Shown: positions 7,953-16,055 of the stretch, in pieces
How positions within the stretch are numbered: the stretch's first letter is position 1
Layout of the letters: each line of letters starts with the position of its first letter
Assembly: GCF_001700435.1 (NCBI RefSeq)
Contig: NZ_LYPC01000010.1
Span: 1-64,000, forward strand
Length of the DNA: 64,000 nucleotides
Reading direction: 5' to 3'
Source: Paenibacillus pectinilyticus
GTDB lineage: Bacteria > Bacillota > Bacilli > Paenibacillales > NBRC-103111
Notes under the pieces: model-generated
The model's database searches: none
Told to the model about the DNA's origin: nothing
What the model saw: the letters and a program-made list of their open reading frames with translations, nothing else
Position numbers and translations under genes: made by a program

Positions 7953-8771
7953 TTACTCGTCATGATGCCCAATCAACGAAATCACTTGCTTCTTCAGCTT
8001 TACGAAAGCCTCCGAATCCTTCACATCCTCCACTTCCCGTAGACCGTGTGGGATCACAATCTCACTGCGAATCGTGCCGGGATGCGCCTGCATCACATAC
8101 ACGCGCTGCGAAAGGAAGATGGCTTCCTCAATATCATGTGTAATGAAGACAACGGTGGTCTTCTCTTTTTCCCAAATGCGAAGCAGGAGTTCTTGCATCG
8201 AATTCTTCGTTTGTGGATCCAGCGCACCAAAAGGTTCATCCATCAGCATCACTTCTGGATTGTTGGCAAGAGCTCTTGCAATGGCAACGCGCTGCTTCAT
8301 CCCACCCGAAAGCTCCTTCGGCAGCGATTTGGCGAATTTATTCAAACCGACAAGTTCCATAAAGTGATCGGATATCGCTCTCTTTTCAAAAAGTGGAACG
8401 CCCTTCAGTGTTAGCCCGAATTCAATATTCTCCCGCACAGACAACCAGGGGAACAGGGTATAGCTTTGGAAAACCATCCCTCTATCGGCCCCAGGGCCAT
8501 CGATTTCATGACCAGAGATACTTAAATTCCCCATCGTCAGAGGTTCAAGCCCCGCAATAATTCGAAGTAAGGATGATTTCCCGCATCCCGATGGACCAAC
8601 GAAGCTAACGAATTCATGAGCATCCACATGAAAGGAGACGCGATCTAGCGCGACGAAATTTGATTTCTTCGTACTGTATACCTTCGTTACATCGACAGCG
8701 TCGATTTTCCGCACGCTTTTCACAGTTTCGCTAGAGGGTACCTTGCTGTAATCCAAATTCAATGCTTCCAT
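7953..8771 (-). CDS. ABC transporter ATP-binding protein (SsuB/TauB/nitrate type)
   Basis: A 272-aa ATPase that powers import. Walker A (GPSGCGKSS), Q-loop (MVFQSYTLFPW), signature (LSGGMKQR), Walker B (VMLMDEPFGALD) and the switch His (VFITHD) are all present. The ATG at 8769-8771 is chosen because GGAAGGAGGG lies 8 nt upstream; a start at 8795 would put that site inside the coding region. The start lies 2 bp past the permease stop, so the genes are co-transcribed and probably coupled. The family imports small oxyanions and related nitrogen or sulfur compounds; the upstream riboswitch points to guanidine or a related compound. Confidence 0.93.
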   Translation of the reverse strand: MEALNLDYSKVPSSETVKSVRKIDAVDVTKVYSTKKSNFVALDRVSFHVDAHEFVSFVGPSGCGKSSLLRIIAGLEPLTMGNLSISGHEIDGPGADRGMVFQSYTLFPWLSVRENIEFGLTLKGVPLFEKRAISDHFMELVGLNKFAKSLPKELSGGMKQRVAIARALANNPEVMLMDEPFGALDPQTKNSMQELLLRIWEKEKTTVVFITHDIEEAIFLSQRVYVMQAHPGTIRSEIVIPHGLREVEDVKDSEAFVKLKKQVISLIGHHDE

Positions 8772-8773
8772 CT

Positions 8774-9592
8774 CTAACGCCCTCCTTCCAACCATGGGAA
8801 AAATCTCTTATGACAATAAGCGAACGCACGATCCGTGAATAATCCAAGTAACCCGATGGCTAAAATGCCAACAAAAATCTGATCCGTATTGAGAAACCGC
8901 TGCGCCTTCATAATGGAAAATCCAAGACCGCTGCTCGCTGCAACGAGCTCTGCTACGACCAGATATGTCCACGCCCAGCCGATGATTAAACGCAGGGTAT
9001 TCATTAAATCAGGCAGTAACGCGGGGATCAGCACCTTTTCGATAACCTGCCACCGCTTAGCCCCGAGTGTATAGGAGGTTTGAAGCAAATCATTGGAAAC
9101 CGCACGCGCATTGTCCGCAACCATCAGCAACAGTTGGAAAAAGCACCCCAAGAAGATGACGAGAATTTTGGCCCATTCGCCAATTCCCGCCCATACCATG
9201 ATTAACGGAATGAACGCTGTCGCAGGCATATAACGAATAAATTCAGTTGGCGGCACAAGGATGGCCTCAGCGATACGATAAGTTCCAGCCAGAATCCCAA
9301 GTGGAATTCCAAGAATACAAGCAAGCAAGAAGCCTCCGCCTACTCGGAAAATGCTAATCCCCACATTATGCCAGAACACGGGATTGTGCAGCTGAACCCC
9401 AAACTCCCGAAGCACATCATCCGGCGTTGGAAGAAAGGTGCGATTGACGAATTCGCCATAGCTCATCACGCTCCAGAACACCAATATAGCAGCAACAATA
9501 ATAACAACACCCGTCATATAGGATTTAGAGCCAATCTCGCCTCTTATCGCAAACAACGTGGATCTGCGTCTTTTCTTCACAAGTGTTTCCAT
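8774..9592 (-). CDS. ABC transporter permease (SsuC/TauC type)
   Basis: A 272-aa BPD-type inner-membrane permease with about six transmembrane segments and the EAA loop contacting the ATPase (near SYTLGAKRWQVIEKVLIPALLPDLM). An AGGAGG ribosome site precedes the ATG. It is the middle gene of the substrate-binding protein, permease, ATPase operon. Residues 1-30 are positively charged and cytoplasmic. The solute is not determined by the sequence; see the riboswitch upstream of the operon. Confidence 0.93.
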   Translation of the reverse strand: METLVKKRRRSTLFAIRGEIGSKSYMTGVVIIVAAILVFWSVMSYGEFVNRTFLPTPDDVLREFGVQLHNPVFWHNVGISIFRVGGGFLLACILGIPLGILAGTYRIAEAILVPPTEFIRYMPATAFIPLIMVWAGIGEWAKILVIFLGCFFQLLLMVADNARAVSNDLLQTSYTLGAKRWQVIEKVLIPALLPDLMNTLRLIIGWAWTYLVVAELVAASSGLGFSIMKAQRFLNTDQIFVGILAIGLLGLFTDRAFAYCHKRFFPWLEGGR

Positions 9593-9614
9593 CTGTATGC
9601 CTCCTGTTCAGCCT

Positions 9615-10634
9615 TTATTTCTTGCGTTCCTTCATGACTTCTTCTACAAAATGTCCATCTAAGAAGGTTTCCGCTTTCGGGATTGTCGACAGCATATCCA
9701 ATCCTTTCAAGAACTCGGCTGTTTTCTGGGATGTAAAGTTTAAGGATTCATAGGAATCACCTTTGGCAAATGCCTTAATATTATCCTCCAGTTGGAAAAT
9801 CTTAACACTATCCACGCCCGCTTTGTACTCATCGACTGGCGTCTCCGCAGCTTTGGCCATAATTTGCATCGCTTCCTCTGGATTCGCTTTCCAGTAGTCC
9901 AAAGCGTCGAACCAAGCGTTAATGATTTTCTTAACATCATCAGGACGGTTTTTCGTAATTTCTTCTTTAAAAACGAGCAAGTCAGGAATCAGCCCAGGTG
10001 TATCCTTGGAGGAGAAGAGCAGCTTTCCTTTGCCTTCTTGAATCGCTTTACTTAGGAATGGCTCCCATAGTACCGCGGCATCCAGGTTACCTGAAATGAA
10101 CGCCGGCCCTGCATCATTGACCGTCATATTCGTATAGGAGACATCTTTCTCTGCGAGTCCAGCTTTCTCAAGAGCTGTCAGCATCAGAAGATGATCGACT
10201 GTGCCAAGTTCTGTTGCGACTTTTTTACCCTTCAACTCATTCAAGGAATTAATGTTCGGTTTCACTACTACGCCGTCGCCGCCATTGGAATTATCATTAA
10301 CAAGAACGGCTTTGAGTTTGATGCCTTTACTTGCCGGAGCCAGTGTATCGCTTAATGTTTGGCTGTTCGCATCCACTTTACCTGAAGCTAATGCAGATAA
10401 GGAGTCACTGTAGACGGGGAACCAGACAAGATCGACATTCACGCCATTTTTCTCAAAAAAGCCCTTTTCCTTCACGAGGTACCATACGAACCAACCTGGC
10501 CATGGGCTAAGTGCTAATTTAATGGGTGCACTGCTGCCTCCTGCTTTCGTGCTTGCTTCTTTACTCGTACAACCGCTAACCACTGTAAAAGTTAATAATA
10601 GCGCCATCATCAGAAATATCGTTTTTTGTCTCAT
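9615..10634 (-). CDS. ABC transporter substrate-binding lipoprotein (NMT1/SsuA type)
   Basis: A 339-aa extracytoplasmic solute receptor. The N-terminus has a lipoprotein signal with lipobox VSGC (Cys22), so it is anchored on the outer face of the membrane. The NMT1/SsuA-type fold is indicated by PWPGWFVWYLVKEKGFFEKNGVNV and by the ALASGKVDA and GTVDHLLMLTALEKAGL segments. It is the first gene of the importer operon and lies directly downstream of a ykkC-class riboswitch. Importers of this type under guanidine-I riboswitches are a recurrent arrangement, so a guanidine-like ligand is a reasonable but unproven guess. Confidence 0.93.
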   Translation of the reverse strand: MRQKTIFLMMALLLTFTVVSGCTSKEASTKAGGSSAPIKLALSPWPGWFVWYLVKEKGFFEKNGVNVDLVWFPVYSDSLSALASGKVDANSQTLSDTLAPASKGIKLKAVLVNDNSNGGDGVVVKPNINSLNELKGKKVATELGTVDHLLMLTALEKAGLAEKDVSYTNMTVNDAGPAFISGNLDAAVLWEPFLSKAIQEGKGKLLFSSKDTPGLIPDLLVFKEEITKNRPDDVKKIINAWFDALDYWKANPEEAMQIMAKAAETPVDEYKAGVDSVKIFQLEDNIKAFAKGDSYESLNFTSQKTAEFLKGLDMLSTIPKAETFLDGHFVEEVMKERKK

Positions 10635-10662
10635 GCTCCGAACTCCCTCTCTTTATTAAGGT

Positions 10663-10711
10663 AAAAGGAAAAGCCCGGAATGATATCATATTCTGATATC
10701 CTCCCGGGCTT
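10663..10711 (-). terminator. Riboswitch-controlled terminator
   Basis: On the minus strand AAAAGCCCGG...GATATCA pairs with TGATATC...CCGGGCTTTT, followed by CCTTTT. Its 5' arm is the same AAAAGCCCGGG that closes the aptamer, so terminator and ligand-bound aptamer exclude each other. This predicts an ON switch. Confidence 0.85.
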
Positions 10712-10805
10712 TTATCCCTCCGTGTGCACGATGAAGCTCATCGTGTGTCTTCTCTTGGACCTGACCAACAGCCACCATTTGCTGCCGCGGAACCCTAGAA
10801 AACAA
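10698..10805 (-). ncRNA. ykkC-class riboswitch, guanidine-I type
   Basis: The minus-strand leader of the ABC operon contains the conserved blocks CTAGGGTTCCG (about 10787-10797), GGTCCAAGAG (about 10753-10762) and ACACGGAGGGATAAAAGCCCGGGAG (about 10702-10726), in the order and spacing of the ykkC aptamer. Known ykkC subtype 1 RNAs sense guanidine; other subtypes sense ppGpp, PRPP or nucleoside diphosphates. Association with a nitrate/sulfonate-like ABC importer fits subtype 1. The subtype is inferred, not computed. Confidence 0.88.
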
Positions 10806-10847
10806 GTTTGCTATGCGATTGTTCTTCGTTGTCTTACTTTTGTTTAT

Positions 10848-10876
10848 ATCATACTTAGATTAGATGTTCATGTCAA
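10848..10876 (-). promoter_or_regulatory. Sigma-A promoter of the riboswitch and ABC operon
   Basis: On the minus strand TTGACA (10871-10876), a 17-bp spacer and TATGAT (10848-10853). Transcription should start near 10841 and run through the aptamer. Confidence 0.85.
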
Positions 10877-10883
10877 TATATAT

Positions 10884-10904
10884 AACACAAATAAATTTTG
10901 TGTT
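10884..10904. promoter_or_regulatory. Inverted repeat between divergent promoters
   Basis: AACACAAA, TAAAT, TTTGTGTT: perfect 8-bp arms. It lies just upstream of the riboswitch promoter and upstream of the 65-aa plus-strand gene, a good operator position. The regulator is unknown. Confidence 0.45.
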
Positions 10905-10966
10905 GTCAAAATTGTCTTGCACGTAATATTATATAACATATAACCAATCCAAATGGGGGTGTTGCG

Positions 10967-11164
10967 ATGTATTCGATTCATTTCCACATTCAAATGTTAG
11001 ATAAACAACCTAAACCACCTACCGCGGCACATAAATCTAATGTTGTTACATCGCCAGTTTACACGGCGCTTTCTCCAACAACTTCAATTTTCCAGCATCC
11101 TCACTTGATTTCCCCTATAGATAAGCCAGAATATGACCCAGCGCAAGGCCCCGCGGCTCATTGA
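10967..11164 (+). CDS. Small proline-rich hypothetical protein
   Basis: A 65-aa protein of unknown function, rich in Pro, His, Ser and Thr, with no hydrophobic segment. Support for a real gene is contextual: a GGGGGTG ribosome site, promoter-like TTGTCA (10903-10908) with TATTAT 18 bp on, and a strong terminator 20 bp after the stop. The low-complexity composition leaves some doubt. Confidence 0.5.
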   Translation: MYSIHFHIQMLDKQPKPPTAAHKSNVVTSPVYTALSPTTSIFQHPHLISPIDKPEYDPAQGPAAH

Positions 11165-11183
11165 CCTCTACACATCATAACGT

Positions 11184-11214
11184 AGACCCTAAGTCTTCGA
11201 CTTGGGTCTTTTTG
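11184..11214 (+). terminator. Strong intrinsic terminator
   Basis: AGACCCTAAGTC and GACTTGGGTCT form a long stem with a TTCG-type loop followed by TTTTT. It ends the small 10967-11164 gene. Confidence 0.9.
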
Positions 11215-11219
11215 TTGTG

Positions 11220-11512
11220 TAATAAGGCTCTTTCCGGAAAGGCTGCCAGTGATCCACCTGATCATGCGCCCAAATAGGCCCACCTTGTGATCACCAGGCT
11301 AAAGTGCCCTATTCTCGTCTAATAAGACCTCATCGAGTGCTTATTTCTTCCCAAATCATAGTATCCTTTACCATTAGACCTTCACGAGTGCTTATTACCC
11401 TCAAATGGTGCTTCACGATCCATATAAGTCAGCCATTAGCACATCTGGTGTGCTTACGACCACTGAAAGTCCGAAAACCCTTACCATAAGACCATCACGA
11501 GTGCTTACTTCC
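11220..11512. repeat. Second hairpin-repeat array (TAAGACC..TCACGAGTGCTTA units)
   Basis: Four related units start at about 11317, 11370, 11430 and 11483, a pitch of 53, 60 and 53 bp. The core is TTAGACC, then ATCACGAG or similar, then TGCTTA; the third unit has perfect AGCACA/TGTGCT arms. Looser relatives precede them (around 11224 and 11268). The array lies between the convergent 65-aa gene and sdhB and is non-coding. Confidence 0.6.
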
Positions 11513-11612
11513 TGACAAATGAGCTTTTGCTTTTGCCTTTGCCTATCATCAGCGCCCTCACCAATTCTCCGCCAACAAGGTAAACTCCACTTTCACCTAC
11601 ACCTACCTACGC

Positions 11613-11646
11613 AAAAAAAGGCCCAGCACCAGAGGTGCCAGGCCTT
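11613..11646 (-). terminator. Terminator of the sdhCAB operon
   Basis: AAGGCC-CA-GCACC pairs with GGTGC-CA-GGCCTT; on the minus strand it is followed by TTTTTTT. It lies 19 bp past the sdhB stop. Confidence 0.9.
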
Positions 11647-11664
11647 CCTATCTGTCAGCGCAGC

Positions 11665-12429
11665 TTACACGCCTAACCATTTCTTGAACAAATGTTTCGT
11701 TGTGTCTGCATTCAACGCTGCGATGGAAGTCGTAAGCGGAATGCCCTTCGGACAGGAGCGTACGCAGTTCTGCGAGTTACCGCAGCCTTCGATACCGCCG
11801 TCTGTCATCAACGTATCCAAACGCTCGTCTTTGTTCATTTCACCTGTTGGGTGAGCGTTGAATAGACGAACTTGCGACAATGCAGAAGGCCCGATAAACG
11901 AGTTCTTGTCGTTTACGTTCGGACAAGCTTCCAAACATACGCCACATGTCATACATTTGGACAACTCATAAGCCCATTGACGCTTCGACTCCGCCATACG
12001 CGGTCCAGGACCAAGATCGTATGTTCCATCGATTGGAACCCATGCTTTAACCTTTTTCAACGCGTTGAACATGCGTCCACGGTCAATAACAAGGTCACGC
12101 ATAACTGGGAATGTGCTCATCGGCGCAACACGGACAGGCTGCTCTAACTTGTCGATCAAAGCCGAACAAGCTTGGCGCGGCTTCCCGTTGATAACCATGG
12201 AACATGCGCCGCATACTTCTTCCAGACAGTTGGATTCCCAACAAACTGGTGTCGTTTTGTCGCCTTTGGCATTCTTCGGGTTACGTTGAACTTCCATCAA
12301 ACCGCTGATCACATTCATGTTCGCGCGGTAAGGAACTTCAAATTCCTCTGTATACGGTTTGGAATCCGGACTCTCTTGACGAGTCACGATAAACTTCACT
12401 GTTTTCGGTGCGCTTAGTGTCTCTGCCAT
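11665..12429 (-). CDS. sdhB: Succinate dehydrogenase iron-sulfur subunit
   Basis: A 254-aa subunit of respiratory complex II that carries electrons from the flavoprotein to quinone. Three cluster motifs are visible: the [2Fe-2S] ligands in CWESNCLEEVCGACSM plus a later Cys (about residues 63-88), CMTCGVCLEACP (about 160), and CGNSQNCVRSCP (about 217) for the [4Fe-4S] and [3Fe-4S] centres. It acts on the inner face of the membrane. It is the last gene of sdhCAB, 2 bp after sdhA, with a strong terminator beyond it. Confidence 0.97.
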   Translation of the reverse strand: MAETLSAPKTVKFIVTRQESPDSKPYTEEFEVPYRANMNVISGLMEVQRNPKNAKGDKTTPVCWESNCLEEVCGACSMVINGKPRQACSALIDKLEQPVRVAPMSTFPVMRDLVIDRGRMFNALKKVKAWVPIDGTYDLGPGPRMAESKRQWAYELSKCMTCGVCLEACPNVNDKNSFIGPSALSQVRLFNAHPTGEMNKDERLDTLMTDGGIEGCGNSQNCVRSCPKGIPLTTSIAALNADTTKHLFKKWLGV

Positions 12430-12431
12430 GA

Positions 12432-14195
12432 TCAGGATCCCTCCTTTTTCTTCTCCGTGGAGTAGTCACGTTTACGAGGTTTAATCAGCGATACATCAAT
12501 TTCATCATACGAAATCTTAGGACCATCCGGCGTCCAGTCTGCGATTGTCGTTTTCATGAAGTTGTCATCATCACGCTCAGGGAAATCAGGTTTGTAATGT
12601 GCACCACGACTTTCATCACGCATCAAGGCACCAACCGTCATCGCTTCAGCTAGCTCGAACATGTTCCAAAGCTGACGTGTGAACGCAACCCCTTGGTTGT
12701 TCCAACGAGCCGTATCCGTAATGTTGATGTTGTTGTAACGCTCTTTCAAGTCTTTGATCTTGCCAATCGTTTCAGTCAAACGATCATTGTAACGAACAAC
12801 GGTCATATTGGCATTCATCATATCGCCAAGCTCTTTATGAAGAACGTATGCATTTTCTGTACCATTGTTCATTTTGAGCAAGCTCTCATAACGGTCGATA
12901 TGGCGTTTCTTCTCACGATCGAAAATGATCGAAGACGTATCATCTGCATGCTTGGATAAGCCGCGGATGTACTCAACCGCTTTCGGACCGGAAACCATAC
13001 CGTCATAAATCGCGGAAACGAGGGAGTTCGCGCCCAAACGGTTTGCACCGTGATGCTGATACTCACACTCACCTGCTGCGAATAGACCAGGAATGTTCGT
13101 CATCATGTTATAGTCAACCCACATGCCGCCCATGGAATAATGAACCGCAGGGAAAATCTTCATCGGGATTTTACGCGGATCGTCGCCCATGAATTTCTCG
13201 TAGATTTCCATAATCCCGCCAAGCTTAATATCAAGCTCTTTCGGGTCTTTATGAGAAAGATCCAAGTAAACCATGTTCTCGCCGTTGATGCCAAGCTTCT
13301 GATCAATACAAACCGAGAAGATCTCACGCGTTGCAATATCACGAGGAACGAGGTTACCGTACGCTGGGTATTTCTCTTCAAGGAAGTACCATGGCTTACC
13401 GTCTTTGTATGTCCAAATACGTCCGCCTTCACCACGTGCAGATTCGGACATCAAGCGCAGCTTGTCGTCTCCTGGAATCGCCGTTGGGTGAATTTGAATC
13501 ATTTCACCGTTTGCGTATTTCACACCTTGTTGATATACCGCACTTGCAGCTGTACCTGTGTTAATAACGGAGTTCGTTGTTTTCCCGAAAATGATACCAG
13601 GACCACCCGTTGCTAAGATAACCGCATCAGCAGGGAACGTTTGAACTTCCATGCTGCGCAAATCTTGCGCTGCGATACCGCGGCAAACGCCTTCATCATC
13701 CAAGACCGAACCAAGGAATTCCCAGTGTTCGAATTTCGTTACAAGACCAGCTGTTTCCCAGCGGCGTACTTGCTCATCAAGTGCGTATAGCAATTGTTGG
13801 CCCGTTGTTGCGCCTGCAAAAGCTGTACGGTGATATTTCGTACCACCGAAACGACGGAAATCAAGTAAACCTTCCGGCGTACGGTTAAACATAACACCCA
13901 TACGGTCCATCAAGTGAATGATCCCTGGAGCCGCGTCACACAATGCTTTAACCGGTGGTTGATTCGCTAAGAAATCGCCACCATAAACTGTATCGTCAAA
14001 GTGCTCCCATGTGGAGTCACCTTCACCTTTGGTATTCACCGCACCGTTAATGCCGCCTTGCGCACATACGGAGTGGGAACGTTTCACAGGAACCAGGGAG
14101 AATAATTGCACATGCACTCCTGCTTCTGCTGCTTTAATTGTCGCCATGAGTCCCGCAAGGCCTCCGCCGACGACGATGATTTTTGAATTAGCCAC
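12432..14195 (-). CDS. sdhA: Succinate dehydrogenase flavoprotein subunit
   Basis: A 587-aa FAD enzyme that oxidises succinate to fumarate in the TCA cycle. The FAD-binding GGGLAGLMA motif is at the N-terminus, followed by HSVCAQGGINGA around the covalent-flavin His, the GGxG-type ATGGPGIIF, and HGANRLGANSL. The length is normal for the Bacillus-type enzyme. It is the middle gene of sdhCAB, 17 bp after sdhC. Antisense ORFs across it are shadows. Confidence 0.97.
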   Translation of the reverse strand: MANSKIIVVGGGLAGLMATIKAAEAGVHVQLFSLVPVKRSHSVCAQGGINGAVNTKGEGDSTWEHFDDTVYGGDFLANQPPVKALCDAAPGIIHLMDRMGVMFNRTPEGLLDFRRFGGTKYHRTAFAGATTGQQLLYALDEQVRRWETAGLVTKFEHWEFLGSVLDDEGVCRGIAAQDLRSMEVQTFPADAVILATGGPGIIFGKTTNSVINTGTAASAVYQQGVKYANGEMIQIHPTAIPGDDKLRLMSESARGEGGRIWTYKDGKPWYFLEEKYPAYGNLVPRDIATREIFSVCIDQKLGINGENMVYLDLSHKDPKELDIKLGGIMEIYEKFMGDDPRKIPMKIFPAVHYSMGGMWVDYNMMTNIPGLFAAGECEYQHHGANRLGANSLVSAIYDGMVSGPKAVEYIRGLSKHADDTSSIIFDREKKRHIDRYESLLKMNNGTENAYVLHKELGDMMNANMTVVRYNDRLTETIGKIKDLKERYNNINITDTARWNNQGVAFTRQLWNMFELAEAMTVGALMRDESRGAHYKPDFPERDDDNFMKTTIADWTPDGPKISYDEIDVSLIKPRKRDYSTEKKKEGS

Positions 14196-14212
14196 TTAAG
14201 TTCACCTCTCCC

Positions 14213-14866
14213 TTAATGCCCCGTTTGCACTTCTACTGGAACTTGAAATTCCGTACCGGTAAATGCAGTCAACGACATAATAAACATGATGGACATCACC
14301 ACGAAAGCCGTCATCCAAATCACAGATGAAATGCGTTGCGCGCGTGGTCCAACCGTAATACCCCAGCTAACTAAGAAAGACCATAAGCCGTTCGTGAAAT
14401 GGAACGTTGCAGATAGAATACCCACCAGATAGACCGTAAACAAGACAGGATTCGTTGCAATATCATGCATCGTCATACCCAAATCTTCATGCTTCACATT
14501 GCCTAACGCAACCTGTATCCGTGTCTCGAACAAATGCCAAGCAACGAATAAGAACGTAAGCACACCTGTGACACGTTGCAGCATAAACATCGTATTACGG
14601 AAGTACCCGTAGCTTGAAACGTTATTACGTGATTGGTACGCTACATAAAGTCCATAAACGGCATGATAAAGAAGCGGAAGCCAGATCCCCACGATTTCCA
14701 TGAGCAATACTAAAGGCAAACCGTTCAACCAGTTAATTTGATCCACGAAAGCTGCAGGCCCTTTGGTAGCTTCATAGTTAGTGAGCAAATGCTCAATAAG
14801 GAAGAAGCCCACTGGAATGACACCTAGTAACGAGTGGATCTTACGAAAGTAATACGAATTACTCAT
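14213..14866 (-). CDS. sdhC: Succinate dehydrogenase cytochrome b558 membrane subunit
   Basis: A 217-aa di-heme membrane anchor with five transmembrane segments that hands electrons to menaquinone. Conserved haem-ligand His residues lie in the helices (KIHSLLGVIPVGFFLIEHLL, YHAVYG, WHLFE, HFTNG). The start is set at the ATG at 14864-14866, where similarity to Bacillus SdhC begins (YYFRKIHSLLG). A GTG at 14905 is in frame with a G-rich stretch between, so the start is not certain. First gene of sdhCAB, behind a sigma-A promoter. Confidence 0.92.
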   Translation of the reverse strand: MSNSYYFRKIHSLLGVIPVGFFLIEHLLTNYEATKGPAAFVDQINWLNGLPLVLLMEIVGIWLPLLYHAVYGLYVAYQSRNNVSSYGYFRNTMFMLQRVTGVLTFLFVAWHLFETRIQVALGNVKHEDLGMTMHDIATNPVLFTVYLVGILSATFHFTNGLWSFLVSWGITVGPRAQRISSVIWMTAFVVMSIMFIMSLTAFTGTEFQVPVEVQTGH

Positions 14867-14944
14867 AATGTAACCAATTCCCCCCTCAACAAAATTCAAA
14901 CTCACCTAACATCCGACAAGTTTAGACAAACAAAGCCACATATC

Positions 14945-14973
14945 ATTGTACTCTCGCCGCAAACGAGCGTCAA
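14945..14973 (-). promoter_or_regulatory. Sigma-A promoter of sdhCAB
   Basis: On the minus strand TTGACG (14968-14973), a 17-bp spacer and TACAAT (14945-14950). The spacer contains CTCG...CGAG. The 5' leader is about 70 nt. Confidence 0.75.
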
Positions 14974-15053
14974 CCCATAATCATCCACGCCTATTTTGCC
15001 AATTCATTCAATGATTATACGTGAAGGATCACGAAATATAGATAATTTGTGAC

Positions 15054-15068
15054 ATGTACATCGTACAT
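15054..15068. promoter_or_regulatory. LysR-type box (T-N11-A dyad)
   Basis: ATGTAC, ATC, GTACAT: perfect 6-bp arms containing T-N11-A, the signature of LysR-type binding sites. It overlaps the expected -35 region of the lysR promoter (TATAAT at 15079-15084) and lies about 80 bp from the sdh promoter, so it may serve autoregulation, sdh control, or both. Confidence 0.6.
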
Positions 15069-15145
15069 CTTCTGCGCTTATAATGGAAGTGCCGTTTTTT
15101 TATATCCACTTATAACTATTTTGCATATAGAGATGAGGTTATCAT

Positions 15146-16042
15146 ATGGAGCTCTTAGAAGTCTTCGCTGTGGTCGTCGAACAAGTCAGTCTCAATAAAG
15201 CGTCGCAATTGTTAAACATTTCGCAACCGGCTCTGTCGCGTAAAATCATGAAGCTGGAAGAAGAGCTCGGTGTGGAGCTTTTTATCCGCAAAGGAAAAAG
15301 ACTCGAGTTAACCAAAGCAGGACAGATTTGCTACGATCACGCGATGGAACAGCGCCATCAAGAACGTAAGCTCAAGCAAGCCATTCATATGTATAAAGCC
15401 GCTGGCAGCCATTCGTCGCTCACGATCGGTGCCTCCCTAACAACACTCCAAGCAACGCTGCCCGATCTGATCACGGATTACCTGAAGGACTATCCATTGA
15501 CCGAAATCAAGCTGCTCACCGGTAAAACGCATGAAGTCGTCACAATGGTCAAAGACAACAAAGTCGATATAGGTATCGTGGCTTCGCAAATTAATGCGAC
15601 CAGCCTTCACTGCGAGCCCCTATTCGATGATCACCTCTGCTTAGTGCTGCCTCTAGGCCATCCGTTCATTGATCGCTCGAGCATAACCATGCAGGACTTG
15701 AATGAATTGCCGATGATTCTATTCTCCAAAGGGACTTGGTATCGTATTCTCATGGACGAGTTATTCAACCGATTCACGATCTTTCCCAATGTTCAAATGG
15801 AAATTGATTCGTTTGAAGCTATTCTACGGCTTGTCTCCACTTGCAAAACGGCAACCCTGTTGCCCAAATCGTATTTGCGCGAAGATTTAATTCGCAATAA
15901 TGAATTAATTTTGCGCCAGCTCCAAGAATTGGAACAAACGAAGCGAACGACCTCGCTTATTTACTCCGATCACTCTGCGGACAATGCGGAATCGATGAAA
16001 TTCGTCGCGCAGGCGGTCAAGTATTTTGCCAATCATAATTAG
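15146..16042 (+). CDS. LysR-family transcriptional regulator
   Basis: A 298-aa regulator with an N-terminal winged helix-turn-helix (NKASQLLNISQPALSRKIMKLEEELG, about residues 17-42) and a two-lobed effector domain from about residue 90. It is divergent from sdhCAB, with a T-N11-A dyad in the shared upstream region, the usual LysR arrangement. Control of sdh by a metabolite is plausible but inferred. GATGAGGT precedes the ATG. The gene converges on the response regulator with 13 bp between stops. Confidence 0.9.
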   Translation: MELLEVFAVVVEQVSLNKASQLLNISQPALSRKIMKLEEELGVELFIRKGKRLELTKAGQICYDHAMEQRHQERKLKQAIHMYKAAGSHSSLTIGASLTTLQATLPDLITDYLKDYPLTEIKLLTGKTHEVVTMVKDNKVDIGIVASQINATSLHCEPLFDDHLCLVLPLGHPFIDRSSITMQDLNELPMILFSKGTWYRILMDELFNRFTIFPNVQMEIDSFEAILRLVSTCKTATLLPKSYLREDLIRNNELILRQLQELEQTKRTTSLIYSDHSADNAESMKFVAQAVKYFANHN

Positions 16043-16055
16043 CTCGGATTTCCAA

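Noticed and set aside
10680..10943. 87-codon plus-strand ORF over the riboswitch
   Set aside because: It covers the aptamer, terminator and promoter of the opposite strand and has no ribosome site.
13140..13616. 158-codon plus-strand ORF inside sdhA
   Set aside because: Shadow of a well-supported gene with no domain.
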